The notes below the pieces were generated by a model. That model was not told the DNA's origin. It ran no database searches and saw only the letters and a program-made list of their open reading frames with translations. Positions 17,459 through 24,128 of a DNA stretch of 64,000 bases are shown in pieces (within the stretch, counting starts at the first letter, position 1; each line of letters opens with the position of its first letter). The stretch is from Hyphomicrobium_A sp963745205. GTDB taxonomy: Bacteria > Pseudomonadota > Alphaproteobacteria > Rhizobiales > Hyphomicrobiaceae. A program made the translations under genes and the position numbers. Location: contig CAVUWX010000005.1 in NCBI GenBank assembly GCA_963745205.1, positions 69,854-133,853 of the forward strand. The letters are read 5' to 3'.

Positions 17459-18349
17459 ATGCACACGACAACTCAATTCCGGCCTAAGGCCGCAGAGATC
17501 GCTCGAGCTCTTGAAGAGCGAACCGAAGAGGTCGCGCACGCTCTCCTTGGCTATCAATCCAGCAGAACGCGACGCGATATTCGCTGGGGTCGCAAGGGCT
17601 CGTTATGGGTAGGTCGCTTCGGCGAAGATCGCGGCCGCTGGTATGACCATGAGCGCGGCGAGGGGGGCGATCTGCTCGATCTCATCGCTCGAGAACGCAA
17701 CGTTCCGCTCAAGGTCGCGATGGCTATCGCCGCCGACATGCTCGGCAACTTTTACGCTCCTCCTGCCCCGCGAATTGAAGTACCGAAGCGCAGAGATGTT
17801 GACGCTGTCGATCGGGTAGCGACGGCGCTGCGCCTGTGGCAGCAGTCCGTGCCCATCGATGGGACGCCAGCGGAGAAATATTTCGTCGTTGAACGTCGAC
17901 TTGCTGTAGTCCGCTTGTCTCTAAAGCACGCACTACGCTGGCACAGCCGCATAGGCGCCATTGTAGCTTTGATGACCGACGCCGTGACGGGCGAAGCCAT
18001 CGGCATCCACCGCACCTTTCTTAATCGATCGGGCAAGAAGCTCGATCGTCGCATGCTTGGCCGGCAAGGCGTCATCCGCGTGGCTCCGGATGAAATGGTG
18101 ACTTCGGGCGTCGGTATCGCGGAGGGGCTCGAAGATACGTTGGCCGTGCTGCTGTCCGGTTGGTCGCCTGTTTGGGCCGCGACGAGCGCGGGCGCGATTG
18201 CGCGGCTGCCAATTCTCGCCGGCATTGAGTCAATCACGGTGTTCGCCGACGCGGACTTAACAGGCTTACGGGCAGCAGAAACCTGTTGTGAGCATTGGCG
18301 AGCCGAAGGTCGCGAGGCGCAAATCGCGGCTCCCGGGAGGCCCGCGTGA
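17459..18349 (+). CDS. Toprim-domain primase-like protein
   Basis: About 296 residues. The N-terminal part (WGRKGSLWVGRFGEDRGRWYDHERGEGGDLLDLI) matches the zinc-finger-like primase lead-in of plasmid and phage primases, and the C-terminal part (GIAEGLEDTLAVLLSG...VTVFADADLTGLRAAETCCEHW with SITVFADADL) is a Toprim domain with its conserved glutamate and DxD acidic residues. This suggests primer synthesis or DNA processing for the element. Start uncertain: ATG 17450 or 17459. Its stop overlaps the GTG of the following ATPase gene by four bases (GTGA). Confidence 0.75.
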   Translation: MHTTTQFRPKAAEIARALEERTEEVAHALLGYQSSRTRRDIRWGRKGSLWVGRFGEDRGRWYDHERGEGGDLLDLIARERNVPLKVAMAIAADMLGNFYAPPAPRIEVPKRRDVDAVDRVATALRLWQQSVPIDGTPAEKYFVVERRLAVVRLSLKHALRWHSRIGAIVALMTDAVTGEAIGIHRTFLNRSGKKLDRRMLGRQGVIRVAPDEMVTSGVGIAEGLEDTLAVLLSGWSPVWAATSAGAIARLPILAGIESITVFADADLTGLRAAETCCEHWRAEGREAQIAAPGRPA

Positions 18350-19398
18350 CCGATCAACCCAAGGACTGGGCCGACGCGCACACTAACGGTGCGGCGATAC
18401 GCGAGGCGGCTGATCGCGTGTGGGCAGATTCGATGAAAATTCATCGCAAGCCTGCTTGGAGAGACCAGGTGTTTACCGCCGCAGAGCTCCAGAACAAGGA
18501 GTTCCCCCCTGTCAGGTACATAGTTCCGCACCTCATCCCGGAGGGGCTGACGCTGTTATGTGGTCGTCCGAAGGTCGGCAAATCTTGGGCCGCTCTCGAG
18601 ATAGCGCTGGCTGTCGCATCCAAAACTGAATGCTTCGGAGGTCGAGAGACGGAGCAGGGCGATGTGCTCTACGCTGCGCTCGAAGACAATCCGCGCAGGT
18701 TGCAGCGCCGCATCGACAAGCTGCTATCGCCGGCGAGCGCGAATTGGCCAGAGCGGCTAACGCTGACGACGGCTTGGAGGCGCCTCGACAAAGGTGGAGT
18801 GACCGACATAGCGGATTGGATCAAACGAGCAGGCAAGCCTCGCCTCGTCATTCTCGACACGCTCGCAGGCGTCAAGCCAATCCGCAACAACTCCGGGTAT
18901 GCCGAAGACTACGACAGCCTTACCGCGCTCCACCGGCTCGCTAATGAGATCGGGATCGGGGTCTTGGTGCTGCATCACACTCGCAAGCTCGACGCAGAAG
19001 ATCCGCTCGACACGATCTCCGGTACACTTGGGCTTGCCGGTTGCGCGGACACCGCACTCGTTTTTGTCGGCTCTAGCCAAGGCATGACGCTCTACGTGCG
19101 TGGCCGTGACATCGAGGAGTCGGAGCATGCCGTAAACTTTGATAAGCATGCATGCCGATGGGTCATCATTGGCGCTGCGGCTGATGTACAATTGTCCGAG
19201 ACCCGCCAAGCCATTTTGAGCGTTCTGAAGGAAGCCGGAGAGCCCTTGGGGCCGTCAGAGATCGCCAGCGTGGCAGGCCTCAAAGAGAACGTCGTCAAAC
19301 AGCGCCTGCTCAAGATGGTGCCAAAGGGTGAAGTCCGAAAATGTGGTCGTGGTCTCTACGCGCATCCTGACCACCCCATAACTTCCGTACCTTCGTAA
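18346..19398 (+). CDS. RepA-like hexameric ATPase/helicase (AAA_25 type)
   Basis: A 350-residue RecA-fold ATPase. Walker A is GRPKVGKS at residues 73-80, Walker B is PRLVILDTLAG, and GVLVLHHTRK is the RepA/DnaB-like sensor histidine region. After residue 290 there is a winged-helix-like tail (SETRQAILSVLKEAGEPLGPSEIASVAGLKENVVKQRLLKM). Such proteins act as replicative helicases of small plasmids and satellites. GTG at 18346 overlaps the primase stop, so primase and helicase are coupled. GTTACG repeats lie directly downstream. Confidence 0.8.
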   Translation: MTDQPKDWADAHTNGAAIREAADRVWADSMKIHRKPAWRDQVFTAAELQNKEFPPVRYIVPHLIPEGLTLLCGRPKVGKSWAALEIALAVASKTECFGGRETEQGDVLYAALEDNPRRLQRRIDKLLSPASANWPERLTLTTAWRRLDKGGVTDIADWIKRAGKPRLVILDTLAGVKPIRNNSGYAEDYDSLTALHRLANEIGIGVLVLHHTRKLDAEDPLDTISGTLGLAGCADTALVFVGSSQGMTLYVRGRDIEESEHAVNFDKHACRWVIIGAAADVQLSETRQAILSVLKEAGEPLGPSEIASVAGLKENVVKQRLLKMVPKGEVRKCGRGLYAHPDHPITSVPS

Positions 19399-19456
19399 CT
19401 TTGCCGATGCTGAAAGGCGGGAAGCGGGTGAAAGTTACGCCGTTACGATAGTTACG
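19394..19456. repeat. GTTACG repeats after the helicase gene
   Basis: Three direct copies of GTTACG start at 19434, 19442 and 19451 (spacing 8 and 9), with an inverted copy CGTAAC at 19394-19399 overlapping the helicase stop. The spacing and position beside a primase-helicase pair could mean an origin or operator; no further evidence. Confidence 0.45.
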
Positions 19457-19486
19457 GGTATCAAAGCTGGGACCTGAGGACGGGTG

Positions 19487-20104
19487 ATGGCCAATAAGAA
19501 ACCGGCTTCCAAAGACAAGAGCGTCGCGACGGTAGTTGCCGATGATCCGGATGATCGAAAGGGGGCGCTGAAAGCCATCGGCGGATCAGTCTCCGATCAC
19601 TGGAACAACATTCTCGCCAATCAGACGGCGCAGACGCTCTGGATTAAGCACTCGGACGACGCAGCCCGCGACCGCCAATTCGGTGCCGTAATCGCAGGAT
19701 TGATAGGCGTAGCCCCGCGCGACGAGCTCGAAGGCATGCTCGCGGCTCAGCTGCTCGGCGCTCACAATGCCGCCATGGAATGCTACCGACGTGCCATGCT
19801 CGGCGAGCAAACGTTTGAAGGTCGGCGCGAGAATTTGAACCTGGCGAACAAACTGTCTCGAACATACGCCGTATTGCTGGATGCTCTTAATCGCCATCGC
19901 GGGAAGGGCGAGCAGAAGGTCACTGTGGAACATGTTCACGTGCATGCTGGTGGCCAGGCGGTGGTCTGTACGGCTGAGACCCCGGGGGGTGGGGATCGAG
20001 CAAAATCGGAGGAACAACCCCATGCACTTACATATGCGCCAGGCGCCCAGGTGCGGAGCCCACACCCGCAAGGCGAGCTCGTGCCAAGCGCCGGCAATGC
20101 CTAA
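19487..20104 (+). CDS. Hypothetical protein of the integrated element
   Basis: Not firmly recognised. 205 residues, soluble, with a helical middle (DELEGMLAAQLLGAHNAAMECYRRAMLGEQTFEGRRENLNLANKLSRTYAVLLDALNRHRGKGEQKVTVEHVHVHAGGQAVV) that resembles small proteins found next to phage terminase-type genes in alphaproteobacterial elements. ATG 19487 is used; GTG 19484 is directly adjacent. The 3' end overlaps the next gene by 83 bases in another frame, an arrangement typical of compact phage DNA. Confidence 0.65.
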   Translation: MANKKPASKDKSVATVVADDPDDRKGALKAIGGSVSDHWNNILANQTAQTLWIKHSDDAARDRQFGAVIAGLIGVAPRDELEGMLAAQLLGAHNAAMECYRRAMLGEQTFEGRRENLNLANKLSRTYAVLLDALNRHRGKGEQKVTVEHVHVHAGGQAVVCTAETPGGGDRAKSEEQPHALTYAPGAQVRSPHPQGELVPSAGNA

Positions 20105-20261
20105 CGGCCGTTGCCGAATGCACGGCGGCCTATCGCCAGGTGCTCCGAAAGGTAACAACAACGCGTTGAAGCATGGACGTTACACCGCCGATGCTGTTGC
20201 CAATCGTCGAGCCATCGCGCAGCTCATTCGCAAGGCGCGCCAAATAGCGGAGTCGGCATGA
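20022..20261 (+). CDS. Small HGGxxPGAPKGNxNALKHG protein, phage-packaging-like
   Basis: A 79-residue basic protein with a strong GGAGGA ribosome site before ATG 20022. It has two CxxH/Cys-containing segments (RCGAHTR, CQAPAMPNGRCRMHGG) followed by the motif PGAPKGNNNALKHGRYTA. That motif is common in short alphaproteobacterial phage-associated proteins related to terminase small subunits or HGG-motif proteins. Function is inferred only from this likeness and the neighbourhood. It overlaps the preceding gene. Confidence 0.7.
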   Translation: MHLHMRQAPRCGAHTRKASSCQAPAMPNGRCRMHGGLSPGAPKGNNNALKHGRYTADAVANRRAIAQLIRKARQIAESA

Positions 20262-20271
20262 CTCTACGTAT

Positions 20272-20466
20272 TTGCTAAGGCACCGAAACTTGCCGCTCGA
20301 TGACTGGCCGCACATGCTCCGTCACTCCTGCGGCTACCATCTCGCCAACCTGAGCCAGGTGCCAGATCTGCGCCTGATACAGGACTACCTCGGGCACAAG
20401 AACATCAAGAACACGGCGCGCTATACGCGCACCAGCGCCCGGCGGTTCGAGGGGCTCTGGGACTAG
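20272..20466 (+). pseudogene. C-terminal remnant of a tyrosine recombinase (copy 1)
   Basis: Only the last 64 codons of a XerD/FimB-like recombinase remain. The catalytic-domain tail is clear: HMLRHSCGYHLAN with the HxxR pair, then IQDYLGHKNIKNTARYTRTS with the GH motif and the nucleophile tyrosine. No start codon or N-terminal domain precedes it. Its last 22 codons recur at 33858-33926. It marks an old integration or a junction between the satellite element and the formate dehydrogenase region. Confidence 0.85.
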
Positions 20467-20763
20467 TTGGAGCAGAGACAGCGCTTACCGGTGATGGCGG
20501 TGGGCGAAGTTGTAGCCTCGATACCCGTAACGGCTGTAGTAGGCAGTATAGTAGGTGCCGTGCGGGCCGTAGATGGTGCCGCAGCACCCATGTCCGCAGC
20601 ACGACCGCTTCACCCCCAAACCCGGACGATTTGGAGCGCCGGCCGAACTGTCCGAGAAGGGCCACAAGCGAACGTTTGCATCAGTCAAGCTCTCCACCCG
20701 ATGGGAATTTGAAACTCGCGTTGTAGCTTGACGCTCACCAAGTAAGGAGAGAGGCTTCCACCG

Positions 20764-20816
20764 CCTCACGTGCGTGAGGTGCTGCCCGTCGAGCACCCCA
20801 AACGGGGTTGGGCAGC
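20764..20816. promoter_or_regulatory. Nested inverted repeats upstream of fdhD
   Basis: A palindrome CCTCACG-tg-CGTGAGG (20764-20779) is followed by a second stem GCTGCCC (20781-20787) with GGGCAGC (20810-20816), which encloses an inner ACCCC-aaac-GGGGT hairpin (20795-20808). It lies 69-121 bases before the chosen fdhD start. It may be an operator or a leader structure; it does not show a recognisable Moco riboswitch core. Confidence 0.4.
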
Positions 20817-20884
20817 AGGGGACGATCGCCACGCCATGGGTCTCGGTCGTCCCCACTTGCGGCGATCAATTTCCGGAGGTGGTC

Positions 20885-21718
20885 TTGGCGAGACCTATTG
20901 TCCGCACTTCCCGGTCTGTATGGCGCGCTGATGGCGAGTCACGCAGCGAACGCGCCATTCCAGAGGAAACAGCGGTCGCTTTCACATTTAACACCGCATC
21001 TTACGCGGTCATGATGGCAACCCCGCAGGACCTAGAGGACTTTGCCCTCGGGTTCACCCTCACCGAGGGCGTGGTCTCTTCAGCTGATGCTATCGAAAGC
21101 ATGGAGATTGTGGAGACCGAGGATGTAGGTATCGAGCTAAGGGTCTGGTTGAAGGCACCGCATGCTGCCGAGTTTCTGGGACGCAGGCGGAAAATGGCAG
21201 GCCCAACCGGGTGTGGCCTTTGCGGAATAGAGAGTTTGACCGAGGCGATGCGTCCTCCCCCCGAGGTGCGCCCGGGAACAGTCTTCACCCCAGACCAGAT
21301 TATGAAGGCGATCAATTCCTTGTTTCCTGCTCAGGTCCTCAACCACGAGACCCGCGCAGTGCATGCTGCGGGATTCTGGGAGCCCACGCGCGGTCTAGTC
21401 GCTCTGCGGGAAGACGTTGGTCGCCATAACGCGCTGGACAAGCTTGCAGGAGCACTTGCGCGGGAGTCCATCTCGTCGAGTCAGGGCATCATCGCGCTTA
21501 CGAGCCGGGTCTCAGTTGAAATGGTGCAAAAATCGGCGGCCATTGGCGCGCCGGTGATCGTGGCGGTTTCGGCACCAACCGCTTTGGCAGTGCGGATGGC
21601 CGACGCTGCCGGCATGACTCTCGCCGCCATTGCCAGAAAAGACGGCTTCGAAGTCTTTACTCATCCGCACCGCATCAAGGAAACTGAACTCAAGGCCGCT
21701 GTAATCCGAACTCAGTGA
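20885..21718 (+). CDS. fdhD: Formate dehydrogenase accessory sulfurtransferase FdhD
   Basis: Transfers sulfur from a cysteine desulfurase to the molybdenum or tungsten of the bis-MGD cofactor before insertion in formate dehydrogenase. The sulfur-carrying cysteines are in GPTGCGLCGIESL, and other family motifs are FTLTEGVV, REDVGRHNALDKL and SRVSVEMVQKSA. A TTG start at 20885 with GGAGG five bases upstream gives 277 residues, the family length; the frame is open from an ATG at 20774 but that extension crosses the hairpin region. It is convergent with moeA, whose end it overlaps by about 29 bases. Confidence 0.92.
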   Translation: MARPIVRTSRSVWRADGESRSERAIPEETAVAFTFNTASYAVMMATPQDLEDFALGFTLTEGVVSSADAIESMEIVETEDVGIELRVWLKAPHAAEFLGRRRKMAGPTGCGLCGIESLTEAMRPPPEVRPGTVFTPDQIMKAINSLFPAQVLNHETRAVHAAGFWEPTRGLVALREDVGRHNALDKLAGALARESISSSQGIIALTSRVSVEMVQKSAAIGAPVIVAVSAPTALAVRMADAAGMTLAAIARKDGFEVFTHPHRIKETELKAAVIRTQ

Positions 21719-22967
21719 AGGGAATAAAATCTAAGAGGTCCCCTTCCCTGATCTCGCTCACGCTTTCGCTGACCTCTATCAAGCCGTCTGAACTCGCGCA
21801 AGGAAGAGATGAGCCCGGAGCCGTCACGAGTAAACTTCGTGGCCGATAGGCGACCATCCTTACACAAGAGCCGCGCACGCCAGAACTCCCGCCTTCCCGA
21901 CTTCTTTTTCTGCGAGAACGCGGCCACAATCGGATAGCGCACCGGCTCCGGCCAGTTGCCGCCCGCCAGGGTCGCCAGCACCGGACGTCCGTAGAGCAGA
22001 AAGCACACGAAAACGGCAACGGGATTACCGGGAAAACCGAGAACGACACAATCGCCGATCTGCCCAAAGGACATCGGTCGGCCAGGCTTGATGGCGATTT
22101 GCCACAGATGCCGCTTCCCGAGGGCGTCGATCGCTCTGACTACGTGATCTTCTACCCCGAGGCTCGCGCCGCCGGAAATTACGAGCACGTTAAAGCGCTG
22201 CGCTGCATCGGCGAGCGCTGTCCGCACGAGATTCGCCTCGTCGGGCAGCACACCAAGGTCAATTGGCTCTGCGCCGATATTCTTGACGAGGCCGGCCAGC
22301 ATTGGAGCATTTGCGTCGTACACTTTGCCCTCCGCGAAGGGCATGCCAGCCCGCAAAATCTCGTCTCCGGTCGAGACGATGCCAACTTTAAGGACTTCGT
22401 GGCAGCGAACCGAGGCGAAGCCACACGCTGCCGCGCTCGCTACGTCCTGCGGGCGCAACCTAGTGCCAGGCATGACCAGAGACTGCCCTTCTGAGAATCT
22501 TCTCCGGCCAGGCGGCGATTGACCCCTTTTTTTAGTCCCGGAGGTACCCACACATGCTGTTCATCGCCGTGCGCCTCAACCCGCACGTCCTCCTGCATGA
22601 CAACTGTATCGAAGCCTTGGGGTACGACCGCTCCGGTGAAGATGCGAACGGCCGCATTAGGTGCCGGAACCGTCGCGAGCGGATGCCCTGCCGAAGCTAT
22701 CCCCGTCACGCGGAAATTCCTTCCTGCCTTCTGATCGTAGGCAGAGTGGACGAAGGCATAACCATCGACCGCGGCGTTGGCGTGTGCCGGTATTGGGCGC
22801 GGCGAGATGACGGGCGCGGCAAGATACCTGCCGGCCGCGATCTCCAGAGGAACATCTTCTGCGCCGACGACAGCCTTCACGCGCGCCTTCAGAATCGACA
22901 GCGCTTCGCTATGCGGAATCCTATCCTTGTCATGGAAGAAGCAATCATCGGCGAGCTTGCTGCTCAT
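21690..22967 (-). pseudogene. moeA: Molybdopterin molybdenumtransferase MoeA, broken by two frameshifts
   Basis: MoeA inserts molybdate (or tungstate) into adenylylated molybdopterin. The protein is complete but spread over three frames. The first 22967 to about 22490 carries the N-terminal domains (AVDGYAF, GAVVPQGFDTVVMQED, AGED). One lost base in the G-run at 22486-22488 then moves to the frame with TRLRPQDVASAAACG, VGIVSTGDEIL, YDANAPML, VISGGASLGVEDHV, and GFPGNPVAVFV. One extra base near 21796-21799 moves to the third frame ending ASSDGLIEVSES...GDLLDFIPF and a stop at 21690. With both corrected the length is normal (about 424). It is either an assembly error or a real inactivation; a working formate dehydrogenase would need another MoeA in the latter case. 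Its start overlaps the mobB stop by four bases. Confidence 0.85.
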
Positions 22968-23482
22968 GCGGTGGACGCCAGTTTGAGGTGAGCGATCACG
23001 AAATCGGCGATGCCGGAGACATCGTCAATATGAAATATGGGTAAGCCCTCCTTCTCTTGCTCGGGCCGATCAGACGCGATTGCCACCACCTGCGGAACCT
23101 TCAGGACCAGAGGCTCCCGCGATGCGGCGCCATCGCGGCGAATTTCAAGCTTTGGAAAGGGCTCGTTCTTAAAGCCTTCGATCACAACCAGGTCGCACGG
23201 CCCGGCTTCTGCTAGTAGTTCATCGAACCGCGCTTCGGGTTCATCGCGCAGCTCATGCATTACCGCCCAACGGGTCGGCGAAGACACCATTACACGACTG
23301 GCACCGGCTTCACGCAGCTTGAATAAATCGCGACCCGGATGGTCGATGTCGAAACTCTCGTGCGCGTGTTTCAGCGCCGTCACGGCATAGCCCCGCCGTG
23401 ACAGCTCTCCAATAAGGCCTGCGGCGAGCGTGGTCTTGCCCGAGTTCTTCCAGCCGGTGATCCCAAAAAGGGGCGGCCTCAT
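22964..23482 (-). CDS. mobB: Molybdopterin-guanine dinucleotide biosynthesis adaptor protein MobB
   Basis: GTP-binding P-loop protein that assists MobA in making the bis-MGD form of the molybdenum cofactor. Walker A is GWKNSGKTT at residues 10-18; the family motif ALKHAHESFDIDHPGRDLFKLREAGA follows at 36-61, and DLVVIEGFKNEPFPKLEI near 97-114 is the Walker B region. 172 residues, normal for MobB. Its ATG overlaps the mobA stop by four bases and its stop overlaps the moeA start, so mobA-mobB-moeA read as one minus-strand operon. Confidence 0.94.
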   Translation of the reverse strand: MRPPLFGITGWKNSGKTTLAAGLIGELSRRGYAVTALKHAHESFDIDHPGRDLFKLREAGASRVMVSSPTRWAVMHELRDEPEARFDELLAEAGPCDLVVIEGFKNEPFPKLEIRRDGAASREPLVLKVPQVVAIASDRPEQEKEGLPIFHIDDVSGIADFVIAHLKLASTA

Positions 23483-24111
23483 GGGGCTCCCCGCATCAGA
23501 TTGTTGGCATGGGCAAGGTCCCCGGGCCGATTGATATTGAAGAAGGGATCGACGTAGCCCTCGCCAATTCGGGTGGGCTCGAAAAACACTTCGATGGCGC
23601 CGTGGTCTTTGGTAAAGGCGCCTGCCTTTCGCATTCCACGGCTAAGCGCTTCCTCGATCTTCGCCGCGATTGCGACGGGCCAAAGCCCGACAACAGGGTG
23701 CACGCCCTCGCGCGATGCCGCGACGGCGAGAGCGGGCTCATCCTCCAGGGCGGATAAAAATCGGCGCGCCAGATCGGAGGGGAAGAAGGGCGTATCGCTC
23801 GCAATGGTGACGACGCTGCGGACGCCGTTTGCGTGCGCCTTCACCCATTCAAGCCCCGCGTGGACGCCCGCGAGCGGTCCCGCGAGGCCAGCGATGCTGT
23901 CTGCGATAACCGGCAGGCCGAAACCCGCAAAGCGTGACGGGTCGCCGTTCGCGTTGATGATGATCTCGCTGACCTGGGGCCGCAAGAGATGGAGGATACG
24001 AGCGAGGACTGACTCGCCTCCTAGCTCAAGCAGGCACTTGTCTCCGCCGCCCATACGACTTGATCTGCCGCCGCAGAGGACGACGCCGATGACAGGCTCG
24101 GATATCTCCAT
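23479..24111 (-). CDS. mobA: Molybdenum cofactor guanylyltransferase MobA
   Basis: Attaches GMP from GTP to molybdopterin to form the guanine dinucleotide cofactor needed by formate dehydrogenase. The nucleotide-binding motif LCGGRSSRMGGGDK is at residues 12-25, IINANGDPSRF and the substrate motif DSIAGLAGPLAGVHAGLEW follow, and VVTIASDTPFFP carries the metal-binding aspartate. 210 residues. It starts 18 bases after the end of the formate dehydrogenase alpha gene on the same strand, so structural and cofactor genes are probably co-transcribed. Confidence 0.94.
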   Translation of the reverse strand: MEISEPVIGVVLCGGRSSRMGGGDKCLLELGGESVLARILHLLRPQVSEIIINANGDPSRFAGFGLPVIADSIAGLAGPLAGVHAGLEWVKAHANGVRSVVTIASDTPFFPSDLARRFLSALEDEPALAVAASREGVHPVVGLWPVAIAAKIEEALSRGMRKAGAFTKDHGAIEVFFEPTRIGEGYVDPFFNINRPGDLAHANNLMRGAP

Positions 24112-24128
24112 GTTGGCCCGTGGCAGTA

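Noticed and set aside
17380..17487. 35-codon plus-strand frame between the AlpA-like gene and the primase
   Set aside because: Plausible start but the ribosome site is poor and the frame overlaps the primase start; too little to support.
20774..20884. Molybdenum cofactor riboswitch upstream of fdhD
   Set aside because: There are hairpins, but I could not match the conserved Moco aptamer core, so only an inverted-repeat feature is listed.
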